DNA of 64,000 bases, taken from NCBI GenBank assembly GCA_963931865.1, contig OZ007511.1, positions 7,992,344-8,056,343 on the forward strand, read 5' to 3'. The stretch comes from Axinella damicornis (taxonomy: Eukaryota; Porifera; Demospongiae; Axinellida; Axinellidae). Shown one piece after another: positions 46,471 to 57,029 of the stretch. The position numbers and the translations under genes were made by a program. Each line of letters starts with the position of its first letter. Position 1 is the first letter of the stretch. A model generated the notes under the pieces. The model searched no databases, was not told where the DNA came from, and saw nothing but the letters and a program-made list of their open reading frames with translations.

Positions 46471-46690
46471 GCAGACCCAGCATGCATGGTACGTACTGCT
46501 GTAGACTGACTCATGCATATTATGACATTATGTAACAGTACAAAGTGGTTGTTGCAGTCTTGTAAAATGTGATTATTGAATTTAGCAACACATACACAGT
46601 GTATAATTATAGTAATACAATGCCTGACTACAAAAGTACAGCGAATAAGTGAGTGGTGTATGTACAGCAAACTTTAAATACTTACTTTTC

Positions 46691-46999
46691 TCAAATTAGT
46701 GACGAGTTTCTGTGTACATGAAGGTAAATTAGGCTGTGAAACTTTGATGCTGAACACACACTGTTCAAAAAAACACAAAACTGCTTGCACACCCTTTGGG
46801 TATATGAGATGTCAAAAACGTAGTACACTGCAATCAAATCAATTATGGCATCTTGTAACGATCTTGTCTCACACAATACAGCCTTTTCACAAGCGATAAA
46901 ATACTGCACATTTTCAGTTCCAGCTCGTCCTGTCTGAACAATGTACGGAGCTGTCTGAGATATCTTGCTGACCTCATCGTCAACATCAATGTCACACGC
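46691..46999 (-). CDS. Terminal exon of an uncharacterised conserved gene
   Basis: TTCTTATAG acceptor, then 102 codons and a TGA stop: ACDIDVDDEVSKISQTAPYI, GRAGTENVQYFIACEKAVLC, LQDAIIDLIAVYYVFDISYT and so on. The pattern of an acidic lead, a 'xxI.CE...L' strand, and 'A..DL.A.YYVFDI.YP' followed by an aromatic helix resembles the C-terminal part of uncharacterised proteins common in cnidarian, sponge and fish genomes. That match is from memory, with no assigned function. After ISYT the frame diverges from the expected pattern (an alternative frame reads YPKGVQAVLCFFEQCV), so a one-base frame shift is likely and this may be a remnant. Confidence 0.42.
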   Translation of the reverse strand, partial: ACDIDVDDEVSKISQTAPYIVQTGRAGTENVQYFIACEKAVLCETRSLQDAIIDLIAVYYVFDISYTQRVCKQFCVFLNSVCSASKFHSLIYLHVHRNSSLI

Positions 47000-47106
47000 C
47001 TATAAGAAGGAAAAGAAAACAAGTCACAGGTGGATAATTGCACAGGCCACAACGACATTATTGCCGAGCGCATTAGCGCGAGGCTCTGAATGGGGGATCT
47101 ATTTCT

Positions 47107-47172
47107 CACTATATACGTATGTACGTACGTGGTACGTACGTACGTACGTGGTACGTACGTACGTACGTACCG
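47107..47172. repeat. Palindromic (ACGT)n microsatellite
   Basis: Repeats of TACGTACGTACG with GGTACC breaks, fully self-complementary. Confidence 0.85.
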
Positions 47173-47423
47173 GAATATGTCACGCTCAGGAATGTTGATA
47201 GGAATGTTGCGGGTTTCCTGCCGGCCAATTGAGTTTTATTTGCTGCGAGGGCTCGACGGTGCGAGAACTACAACCTTGAGAAACAGATCAGTGGACGAGC
47301 GCGCGGAGCTCCAGGGCTTGCAGAGCTGGAGCAGCTACATATGGAGTCAAACAGTCAGCGCAGTCGACATCTGTTTATACCACAACTCCACAATAGTCTC
47401 GCGTAGCCAGAGGAGAGTCTGTA

Positions 47424-48510
47424 TTTTTTATTATTATTATTATTATTAGAGCTTTACAGCCAAAAGCTGACAGACTACACCTACAATAAAGGAGTAGCTG
47501 GAAAAGACACAATGATACATATTAGCCATAACTGCAGAAAAGAAATGTGTGAACTTTAACTAGTATGCATACAAGTATGATTATAAGTTTTGTAACAACG
47601 TAGCTTTAAGTAACAAAGTAAGGGGCAGATGACTACTGACGACACAAACAGGGAACGAGTGACACAACACAAAATATAGATCAAGATGGTTGCAATGAGT
47701 ATGAGTCTATAAAGAACGGCATGAGGAGTGGCAGTTCGCACAAGGACATGCTAGATGGTATGAGCATACCTTTGAAGGGTCGAAATGCTGGTCAAAGTGG
47801 GACCACAATAGCTGAATCAATTTGAACTTGATGGTAGGTGTAGATTCTGATAAGTTGATAGAAGGATGAACAGTGTTCCAAATGCGAGCTATCCGATTGA
47901 AGTAAAAATGTCTCACAGATGAAGTACGAGTGTAATTGATAGAGAGCACTAGCCCAGTAGAGCCTGCACGTGTAGATGAACTTTTAAATGAGACATGTTG
48001 GCGTATGCCCATGATGTCATTTGGATCCTTAAGGCACTTGACCAGGAAGATTAGATCATGAAGATCCAACCATAGCATAATTGGAAGCAAATGGAGGGAT
48101 CTTAATCTGGACTTGTAGTCAGCCGTGTAGTCATTTAAGATAAATTTGGTGGATCTTCTTTGTACTCTCTCCAGGCAGGTAATGTCCTTAACTAGATAAG
48201 GCTTCCAAAGTTGCGAGCAATAAGACAACTGAGATCTGACAAGTACAATATATAGGTGCTTCTTAAGCGAAATAGAAGCATTAGCCGGTAGAGATCTTTT
48301 GATCAGATTTAGCGCACCATAAGCCTTTTGGCATATTTTGCCGTAATGAGTGCTCCATGACAAGTTGCACGAGACAGAAACACCGAGATCCCTCTGGTTA
48401 GTGACTTCCACTAGAGGTGACTCACAAATGCTATAATGATGGTTGTATTGTGATCCATCAGGTATATGAATTTTAATGACTTGTAGAGGCCCAAGGTGGC
48501 CCATCAGTCA
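47424..48510 (-). mobile_element. 5'-truncated non-LTR retrotransposon (CR1/L2/Jockey-like), 3' end
   Basis: A minus-strand ORF at 47707-48504 (265 codons) reads RDLGVSVSCNLSWSTHYGKI, CQKAYGALNLIKRSL, LVRSQLSYCSQLW, LERVQRRSTKFI and FNRIARIWNTVHP. This is the region after the catalytic core of many CR1/L2-type reverse transcriptases. The ORF starts where the element is 5'-truncated and is followed by a short 3' region that ends in an (AAT)n tail at 47428-47450 (seen as ATT on the plus strand). The ORF is open to its stop, so the copy is fairly young but dead on arrival because it lacks the endonuclease and catalytic core. Confidence 0.85.
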
Positions 48511-48696
48511 GTAGCTACATAATTTAATAGGCTATACTCCCACCGTTTCTCCTACACAGCAGTATGTGTGTGAAGTGTGGTAGCTAGAAGATGCATGTGT
48601 CCTCGTGTGAGAATTAGCTATATAGAAAATGACAGACAAGTATAAGGACTAAATGACAAAAATGAAGGTTAATGTATCTTCCATTTTCTTTTGGAT

Positions 48697-48748
48697 ATAA
48701 TTGTCAACGGAAACAGAAAAAACGGGGTAGGCCTGGGAACGAGGCTAA
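48697..48748. repeat. Solo arm of the 33569-type foldback element
   Basis: TTGTCAACGGAAACAGAAAA then ACGGGGTAGGCCTGGGAACG and AGGCTA, matching the right arm of the element at 33569-34059 including the terminal GAGGCTA that copy has lost. Confidence 0.75.
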
Positions 48749-48764
48749 TTACAAGTAGCTTTGC

Positions 48765-49060
48765 TCGCTTCGCTCGCTCAGCTACTTCCCCCTCGTTCGC
48801 CTACCGTCAGTATAATCCGGCGCCGGACAGCTCTCCGTGCAGAGCTGCTGCTCCGCTATTGCGTCCGCTTGCCCCCCGATTGCGTCCGCTTCAGCTGCTG
48901 CTCGCCGCTTGCGTCCGCTTCGAATCAGCTGCTCCCCGATTGTCAACTGCTGCTCGTCCGATTGCGTCCGCTTCGACTGCTGCTCCCCGATTGCGCTTGC
49001 AGCCCCAGCTGGATTCCAGCCCAACGTTCTCGAACATTCTTCGCAGAGTTCGAGGTTCAG
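48765..49060. repeat. Degenerate CCGATTGCGTCCGCTTC repeats
   Basis: Imperfect repeats of GATTGCGTCCGCTTCGACTG and CTGCTGCTCCCCG. Open in all three forward frames and one reverse frame, which is typical of low-complexity sequence and not of one gene. Confidence 0.6.
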
Positions 49061-49245
49061 TAAAGTACGAAGGTCGCGCGTCACTATAGTCTAGTCCTGC
49101 CCCACGAACATACCACTTACGTCACGCACAGACACACAGACACATTAAAATCTTAATGTATTGATATATTGATGCACACATTCTGTGTGTGACTTTTGGA
49201 ACAGCTTAGCATATACTGATCTCCAGCTGATTGATGCTACATCAA

Positions 49246-49310
49246 CACCAAGTGTATCACTTTTGGAACAATTTCAGTGGAAAATTGTTCCAAAAGTGAC
49301 ACACTTGGTG
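49246..49310. mobile_element. Perfect hairpin element
   Basis: CACCAAGTGTATCACTTTTG and GAACAATTT pair with the complementary arm ending ACACACTTGGTG, with a short loop TCAGTGGAA and one mismatch in the stem. A miniature foldback or an RNA hairpin source. Confidence 0.72.
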
Positions 49311-49319
49311 CTGTTATAG

Positions 49320-50410
49320 CACCACATTTTTAACAGTGATATACGGCTGTAGCTTGCAAATCTTGATTAACTAGCTAGTTGCTACCGTATAGTTGTAGCT
49401 AGCTATTCAAACGAAAAGATATAATTCGTCCAAGTCTGACTCACGTTTAGGCCACTCCAGCTGGCATAAAATATGTGTTTCTGGTCAGGGACTTCCCCCA
49501 GAAGTCATGCGGGCGGGCAGGTACTTAGCAACTCAGCAACGGCAGCGCAGGTACACTAAACATGTAGGGCCATGACGCACGTACGTGGACACGAGTGTGC
49601 CACAGATCACTGAAAACGACGCGAAATGACATGAATCACAAAAATGGCAAGTCAGCAGGGGAGTAGCTAGGATTTGGGGAGCGAGGAGGCATGGAGTTCT
49701 CAGTGTGCGCGCGAAGCGCGCGGCAAAAAATTTCGAGCTAATGAATTATTCATGAGTTGATTCATTACTTCTGCAGTGCGCGCAAACAGTTGCCCTCGAA
49801 ATGCTACAGCAATATGCCGGTGCCCTGACTGTCCAAGACTTGCAGCACTATCCGCGTTAAGAGTATATACACCGGCTCATGGTCAGCCTAGCTCCTATCT
49901 CTGTCATCAGATCGAACGCACATCGTACGCGGCGTGTGCGAGGATCTAGGACTCCGGACACGCGCGTCATTATTCAGAAAAGCGAGGAGGCAACTGCCTC
50001 CTCTGCCTCATTGCTAGCTACGCCCATGGTCAGCCTACAAAATACGACTGTCCTTTTCACAGATACGTACACTGACCGTGCTGGTACTGTACTACTGTGC
50101 ATGCGCAGTAGAGCATTGCTCAATTAGTGTTAGTCCCAATTCGTCGCGCGGGCACTATACACTGGGAGGCCTAGTACGCAGCGGGCGGTAGCCAGAAACA
50201 TAAGTTGGAGTGGCCTTATAGCGCAACAAGTCAGGGGCATTGGGAGGGGAAAAGTTGATTTTTCTTGAAGGCATCCATCGCCGCTTTTGCTACCTCCAGC
50301 CAACAGCGAATTCACAACGAGAGAACAGAGAACAGACGAAGCCGAGATCTTCCAGGTGGGTATATCAGGGGCGGATACAGGATTTATGAAAGGGGGGGGG
50401 CACAATATAT
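49320..50410. other. Gene-free, dispersed repeats
   Basis: GAGTAGCTAGGATTTGGGGA (49661) recurs at 51829, in both cases followed by GCGAGGAGGCA. CGCGCGAAGCGCGCGG palindromes at 49710 recur in shorter form at 51490. No supported exon. Confidence 0.5.
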
Positions 50411-50412
50411 AC

Positions 50413-50614
50413 TAGAAACAAAAAATTTTCTTACAAAAATTACAAATGATTTAGTGATGGCCACCCCGATCGACTCCCGAAAAAGCAGACAAACAAGGAA
50501 TGCCATTAACCAGCCTCAGTCCCATCCCATTGAAAAATGTAGAATTTAGGGATGGGATGGGACTGAGGCTGGTTAATGGCATTGTAATTTTTGTAAGAAA
50601 ATTTTTTGTTTCTA
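50413..50614. mobile_element. Nested inverted-repeat element
   Basis: The outer arms TAGAAACAAAAAATTTTCTT and continuing to TTACAA are complementary to the right end at 50582-50614. The inner arms AATGCCATTAACCAGCCTCA plus GTCCCATCCCA are complementary to each other around TTGAAAAATG. A one-sided 50-bp stretch interrupts the left arm. Confidence 0.8.
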
Positions 50615-50989
50615 GTTTGTGAGGTTTTTTGAGCGCATGGAATGCCTGATGTCAGATTTTATTAATTGCCTTGATGGATGTGAACCTTCTGCTGGGCACT
50701 GAGCAGGCTTTGATGCTTCATTCTATTTCCACTAATAATATGAGTATTCCAAAACTCTAGCCTCACTCACAGTATTGGTGGTATATACATGTTCCGTACT
50801 GTAGTTACTTCATGAAAAGAAAGCCACGCCTCCATGATGGCATAGTCATGATAGATCTTGGCAAGAACCGGTTGGTAGAAATTCCTTGCAGCGGTAGTAA
50901 GGCACCAGAGGATGGATTCACAAGGATTCAGCTGATCACCAAGCGCCCGAAATGCTGTAACAAAGAATGCAACGTGCGTTTGCATGTGA

Positions 50990-51003
50990 ACTGCGCATGC
51001 GCA
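50990..51003. promoter_or_regulatory. NRF1-type palindrome
   Basis: CTGCGCATGCGCAT matches the YGCGCAYGCGCR consensus of NRF1, common at animal housekeeping promoters. It lies about 185 bp before the ATG of the small membrane-protein ORF at 51187. Single motif, so weak. Confidence 0.35.
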
Positions 51004-51186
51004 TTTGGCACGCGTGACCTCTGGTTGCATCAAAATGGCTTCGTGCTAGCAATTCACGGAATCGTAGCTAGCCAGCAGTGCCGTTCTTGCCAGTATGTAG
51101 TCAAAAGGGCCGAAAGGAGCTACTACGACGAAAGCGATGTTGTTCTGTGAGTGAACTAGCTCAGGAAATGCTTTTGTTGTCCAGCT

Positions 51187-51405
51187 ATGCTAGTCAATGA
51201 GAAAGAAGAAGAAGAAGAAGATGACGAAATCGGAATTTTACGGCGACTTATTACTCGACTCCCGCGTACTCTCAGGTACGTTTGCGAGTGTTTTTGTGAA
51301 CTGCTAGGCAGTATCATTCTGTCTGCATGTTTGGTTTGGGGGGTAGTAGCTTCTTTGGCCGTTTTCCTGCTGGTGCATCAGTATGGTATTCCGAAATTTC
51401 CTTAG
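51187..51405 (+). CDS. Possible small membrane protein
   Basis: 72 codons from ATG: an acidic start with a Glu run (encoded by a GAA repeat), a basic patch RRLITRLPRTLR, then a hydrophobic stretch GSIILSACLVWGVVASLAVF suited to a membrane helix, and a short tail. It could be the first exon or whole of a small gene, or a chance ORF. No family recognised. Confidence 0.28.
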   Translation: MLVNEKEEEEEDDEIGILRRLITRLPRTLRYVCECFCELLGSIILSACLVWGVVASLAVFLLVHQYGIPKFP

Positions 51406-53610
51406 CCATCCCTAAATAGAGAACGCTACCGCGTTCTCTGATTAAACGCTGCCGGAAGCAGTGCATAGAGGCGCGTAGCGCCGATCAGACCGCGCGAAGC
51501 GCGGAAAAATTTTTTTCGCCTTCATTTTTCACTTCTCAGGATGGGCTCTCGTGGCACCTTCGCGCTTTGCACTGCAAGTTCCAGATGTACGAGGATTGCA
51601 GGTCCCAGGGCCGCCATTAGCTTCTTCCTTGCTCAAATTTCGCTCACGAACGTAATACGTACGTACACGGAGGGGTATACTAGATCGTGGTCTCGTTCCC
51701 AAGCCGTTAGGTTTCAGGCAACGCACGGTATTGCGAGCTGAGGAGGCCAGGCCAGGAGTTGCAACGTAGCGGCAGCAAGTTAGTAAGGAGGAAAATAAAG
51801 CGGTGAAGAAGCAAAAGAGAGGGGGGGGGGAGTAGCTAGGATTTGGGGAGCGAGGAGGCAGATCCGCCCCTGGGTAAGCTTATATTACTCCGTTCACGAT
51901 CTCAACGTGATACGGAGTTTCGCGTACCTCCGTACCGTAAGCGTGTCCTATAATTGCACATGAGGATAATTGAAAATTGAACTCAACTAGAAGCTGGATC
52001 GAGCTGAACGTGTTACAGACGATGCAGACGTGACAGAGTGTTTGATCTCCTGCTCTTCAAGTAAGATGCTTCAGAACATCAAGCGTGGAGGGGATGTAGG
52101 GTAGAGGATGAATGTTGGGGAGGGGGGGGGGGGGGGGGGGGGTCAGGGCCGCCACAGATCTGATGCTGCCTCAGCTTGCTCTTTGGTAGGCCAGTCATAT
52201 CCATTTCACTGACATACCGTTAGTACTACACTGAGCTGTTACATGTACTGTACCTATACGTATACACCGTACGCTGATTGACTACGTCATTCGCGTTCTG
52301 CCATCTGATTTGAGCTCTTAGCCCTTTAGAGCCCAATAGCGCCAAATGTCATTGTAATACTTTCAGCTTCATCCTGTGACTTCCGGCAATATCCTTGGGA
52401 GATAGGTTCTGCGTCAGCAGAAAGGGCGGGACAGGGGGAGAAGGGTGAGTGCACCCGAAGGTGCAAACAGCATGGCCGTGTCTGGGGTCTGCGGTAGAAA
52501 GGTATTGGTCTGCACTGGGAGGGCCATTTCCGTCGTTTTTGGCATAAATGAGGTTAGAAAGTAGCCGTCTGGCTTTGTAGGGCCTCCATTCCAGCATACA
52601 TGGCCCGTTTTTCAGTTATGGCAGGTTGCCATTTCTCAGGAGACTTGATTGCAAGTGGTGGGTGTGGTTAAGTTAATTACCTGTGTGAGCAGTTTTGAGC
52701 CCAGCAACGCCAGGGAACAGAAATTAGGGTATGTTTAAGTGTTCTATGGACTGAAAATGACCTAGAGAAAAAAACTTGGGCCCTAAAATGTTAAATCCCA
52801 GAGCGACCACTCCCCATGCGCCAAGAAATACCGCTCAGAACACCAGAGTCGACCCTCTTTCCGAGTTTCGGGGAGGGTCTGGGAACAAGACTAGTTTGAT
52901 TTCTGGATTTCCATGTTGATTTCATGATGATTTCTGACGAAGTCATATATGGAACCAAGGTGATTTCTGATTTCACGAAAGCATGATTTCTTGATTTCTG
53001 CTGTAATTTCAGCAACATTTCAGCCGTGGTGGGCCCCTCAGCAGGCTATAGCCCCCCGTCCCCTGCAGTCCTATGCCTATGACTTATGACCATATAATGG
53101 CAGATCAGAGATGTGCACATTCTATTGTCTCCCCTTTGAGCAGTGCCCCTACCCCTATAACCTTGCTAAAGGCCTAGCAACATTGGGAGTGGGGGGGGGG
53201 GGGGGGGGGGGGGGGGAATCTGTCGCCTGGATTCTGGTGGTACCAATTAGATTGCAGGACAAAACGATGTGAACACATACTTTACCTTAGCTGCCATGCT
53301 AACGCAGGAATTGTAGACTCAGAATGTTGAAGGACAGAAGTAGCCCTCAAAGGTCGGTGAAAGGCAGATGACAGGTGTGCGAGAGGGCCACCTGTCTGAG
53401 CTTGCTGTTCATTGTGGTTTGTTTGCGGGACCAGCTTGCTCATCATTTGTCGCTGCTTACAAGATAGATGGTTCACAACATGAGCGTCCGGTTTTCTTGT
53501 AAGAAGTCGATAAGGCCAGGAAAACGAACTGATTTGTAACTCACATGACATTTACCACAAAAGTAGGCGTGTCCTTCGTTTATCACATGATTGATGATGC
53601 ACTGGAAGTC
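51406..53610. other. Gene-free, repeats and poly-G runs
   Basis: Poly-G runs at 52121-52141 and 53190-53216; a copy of the GGATTTGGGGAGCGAGGAGG repeat at 51838. No supported coding exon. Confidence 0.5.
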
Positions 53611-53619
53611 CATGGTTTG

Positions 53620-53666
<47 letters not shown>
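53620..53666. repeat. Poly-C run of about 47 nt
   Basis: The longest homopolymer in the window, uninterrupted C. Confidence 0.9.
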
Positions 53667-53769
53667 ATTGTTGCCAAGCTCTCTTTTCCTTTTGAAGAGA
53701 GAGCCTGGGAATGTGGCTACTACCTCCACTATAATGCCTCAACTGAGTCAACTCCACTTTGGTTCCCCC

Positions 53770-54055
53770 GGCAGATACCACTCTTCCACACTTTGCACTT
53801 CCTCTTGAGGGTTGGAGGATCAAGTACTGCCTATTGCATGCTGCAAATCTGGTGCAAGAGCCTAGGAGAAGGCTAGTCGAAGGAGGAGAACTGAGGAGTG
53901 AAGAACTTCCCTTACAAGACCCAGCCACAGTGATAGCCAGACTTTGCAACTCCACTGGGCACCTCAATTATTATGCTAACTGGGTCAAAAACTTCTCAGT
54001 GCGATCAAAGATCGTAAGAATGGAGGAGTTGGAGGACTCAGCATCTGCTACATAA
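53770..54055 (+). CDS. Weak candidate ORF
   Basis: Open frame with LEGWRIKYCLLHAANLVQEP, RRRLVEGGELRSEELPLQDP and VIARLCNSTGHLNYYANWVK, ending at TAA 54053-54055. Amphipathic composition is plausible for protein, but no splice partner or family was recognised. Confidence 0.25.
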
Positions 54056-54889
54056 CTGAAGTCTCCAGCTGTTGTTCTGAAGCAGTTGGTATAAACAGAA
54101 GTCACTGAAGGCTACGTACGAACAATATGTCATGCGTTGAGGAAGTCAAGGTAGCTATGTAAGTAGGTATAATTATACTGCTACAGTTTGTTCACTCATC
54201 ATCTGTATACGTACCTCTAGTTAACTGTCGTAATGATTATCTTAATTTTTTCCAGATTGATCAATTTTCTGGTATACTAGTAACACCACTACAAGTATTT
54301 TTTTGGATAATCGACCACAGGTTGAATGCATCCTTTCTACAAAACAAATATGCATGGGAATTAGGAATAGCTACGTATATAATTCTCTTCCACGCAGGCC
54401 TATATCTACTATCATGGTCATTGCCACAAAAAAAAGATACAGGGCTGGTGGCCTGGGTCCATGCATATCAAAACATCCGTGCTGCTTTACACTGCACATG
54501 TACAGCTGTACAATTGGCTGCTATACACTACAACACCAAACATGCTACGTAGTTGCATGCCTGTATATATAGCCAAGTATCGAGCTACTACTAGCCCAAG
54601 TGGCTAGCTTACTATTGCCCATAATTTTAGGCCCTGCGTACATGTACATGTGGCTGTGAATGAAGAATTTAGGCAACTGGCTCTGACAGGCCACATTCAT
54701 TAGGGTACAAAGTAGTTCTCCTGATGTCATAGGTATAGAATCATATCATGTACACTATGACCTTTGATGCTGATGACACTGAAACCATGAACTTCTGTAA
54801 CCTTATGTATGCCTAAGGGTTAATTAAGCATATCCTGCTCTATTGCTCTATTGTGAAGTTATGATATTGTGCTAGTTATCTAAGGACTG

Positions 54890-55357
54890 GTGCATGCTCA
54901 AAAGGTCATACCATACACTGTGACATGATGACATCACATGGGTGTTTTTTATTTATGACAATTTTGCATCTAAACACACAATAGCATCTAAGCTAATTCA
55001 AGGTATGTACCCTGTCTAATTATAAAGTTAAATCGATGAGATGACAGTTCTCAGCATAGCGTCTGTCGCTGAGCAAGCCTCTGTTGCTGAGCAAACACAT
55101 TCTGTGTGTGTGCGTGTGTATGTTGGCTGTCAGTATGTGTCGTGTTTATGTGTATGTTAACTACAACTGCATATGTGTGTCATGTGTGTGACTGTGTGTG
55201 TATGAGTGTGAGTGTGTGTTGTGTGTGTGTGTGTGTATGAGTGTGTGTGTGTGTGTATGTGTGTGTGTGTGTGTGTGTATGAGTGAGTGTGTGTTGTGTG
55301 TGTGTGTGTATGAGTGTGTGTGTGTGTGTGTGTATGAGTGAGTGTGTGAGTGTGTAT

Positions 55358-55398
<41 letters not shown>

Positions 55399-55399
55399 A

Positions 55400-55430
<31 letters not shown>

Positions 55431-56500
55431 AGTGAGTGTGTGTGTGTGTGTGTGTGTTAATACACTCTTTCAGCTGTTTGCAGTAGTAGGTAAGTAATGT
55501 GTTATGATGTGCTGGTAACCAGGTGAATGTTTGGCTTCAGTTCCTAGTAGATGAGGTATGGTAGTCATGGATGTTGTATAGCATTTCCAAGTAACATGCA
55601 TCCAACAGCAGACCCAACTGCCAACATTTTCCCTTATTTGGTTCTCTGTTTGCTTTTGATGTAGTATGTCTTCCCTACTCCTGTTACATTAAGCATTCTT
55701 GTGTTCCATGTAAGGGGACTGCTGACATATTATTATGCAATGAATGGTACTAGTCAGTGATGTCAGTGTACACATCAATGATGTCATTGTGTGTCATGCA
55801 GCTAGTATAGTAGATATAAACGGATTCATTAAGTTAATACTTTGACCTTCAACTAAAATTGTTTTCTACAGCTGTTTACAGACACGTTCGCCCAAGAATC
55901 ATCTACCTCATCCATGAAAACCTAGTCTCAAAGCAATTTCTAATGGTCTGTCTATTCCTGTCAGGACACACGTGCTACAAACGGAAAGGTTTGTAGGTAC
56001 GACCATGAGTCAATCGTGATGTCAAGTTAACACTGCATGAATGGTTTGCCTCTGTAGGACCAGCTACAGTTAGCCCTCCAGATCTGGTTTGGGATTACAA
56101 GATGTGTACGAATCAATGTAGTTGTTGTCATTGTGCTTTAGTTCATAACCCACTCCTGTAGCCTCGTTCCCAGTCCCACGCCCAGCTTTTCGTCACTAAG
56201 CAGCGACGAAAAGCTGGGCGTGGGACTGGGAACGAGGCTACCACTCCTGCACAAACGGTTAACCTGAGTGCATGCACATCAGTTAGGCATCACCGTGGCT
56301 ATGTCAATATAGGCCTTCTCACCCCAGTGTTTGTCACTTGCAGTACTAATAATGCGAGTGACAAATTAATGCTGCCTGGAAACGTCAAACACATCATGAG
56401 GACAGAGAGAGCTTGTCTGGTTAACCACTACTGTTGAGTTCTTTCATGCATACGTACTTCCACCGCTTCAACAAATGTGCGTGTATTAGTAACCATCGCA
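54890..56500. repeat. Segmental duplication, copy 1
   Basis: Collinear with 57030-58440: CACTGTGACATGATGACATC (54918/57047), the GTCGCTGAGCAAGCCTCTGT region, TTTGCAGTAGTAGGTAAGTA (55488/57349), CCCTTATTTGGTTC (55631/58154) and TACTTTGACCTTCAACTAAA (55839/58328). The copy contains an expanded (GT)n/ATGAGTGAG stretch at about 55080-55460. Confidence 0.85.
56159..56240. mobile_element. Foldback element with perfect 9-bp target duplication
   Basis: Almost perfect palindrome: TAGCCTCGTTCCCAGTCCCA, CGCCCAGCTTTTCGTC and its exact complement. CCACTCCTG occurs immediately on both sides (56150-56158 and 56241-56249). This is the clearest target-site duplication in the window. Confidence 0.92.
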
Positions 56501-56735
56501 GCCCTTTTGAGCAGCCGAACAAGTAGCTAGGCAAAGTCCCACACAATCATGTCAACTCATGTACGTACTACTACCAGTTCAGAATCAGTAAACGTTTTTC
56601 TCCATCGGGTCGATGCAGGTAGCTATGTGTACTAGCTACTAGTCGATGATTCAAGCAAGCACATGCATCTCTAGCCTCGTTCCCAAGCCTTAGCCTGGGA
56701 ACGAGGCTAGCACATCTCACCAGTGCACTAGTACT
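56501..56735 (-). pseudogene. Broken fragment of the PPP1R15-like gene
   Basis: Clearly homologous to 60177-60345 (CTACTACCAGTTCAGAATCA, ACGTTTTTCTCCATC, GATGCAGGTA, GATGATTC), covering roughly residues 334-389 of the intact protein on the minus strand. Numerous small indels destroy the frame, and a 38-bp foldback element (56672-56709) interrupts it. It is part of the segmental duplication shared with 57-60 kb. Confidence 0.85.
56672..56709. mobile_element. Minimal foldback element inside the PPP1R15 fragment
   Basis: TAGCCTCGTTCCCAAGCCT joined to AGCCTGGGAACGAGGCTA, with almost no loop. Flanks are GCACATGCATCTC on the left and GCACATCTC on the right, an imperfect target duplication if GCAT was inserted later. 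The intact gene has a single AGCACATCTC here. Confidence 0.8.
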
Positions 56736-57029
56736 GTTATTGTATACAAACAAGTGGTGCAACAAGGCTAGGACCATTCCCACTTATTATAGAGCTATTT
56801 GCATTCAGTTTTTGGTGACTGTATGGTGAACTAAATTGCATGTGTCATCTTCAGCCGCTTTTGCTGTATTCTGTAGTTAGATAAGGACACTAAAGACAGC
56901 ATGTGATTGTATTTTTGTGTGGGAGGATCAAAGGCCAAGCCTCAGGCTCCCCTTTGTTCGGCAACAAGTTGGGCATTGTTGTGACGCTTGAGGTCTAACT
57001 ATACTGCACCTAGTGGTGTTACTCATGCA

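Noticed and set aside
48691..49094. Ala/Pro-rich ORFs open in all plus frames
   Set aside because: Degenerate CCGATTGCGTCCGC repeats keep every frame open; no family, no splice sites of note.
50767..51150. Cys-rich plus-strand ORF (CCNKECNVRLHVNCACAFG)
   Set aside because: The cysteine pattern fits no zinc finger I know, and part of it is the NRF1-like GCGCATGCGC palindrome; likely chance.
54303..54572. 89-codon ORF
   Set aside because: Composition resembles random sequence (many Cys, Tyr, His) and a second frame overlaps it equally; no splice sites.
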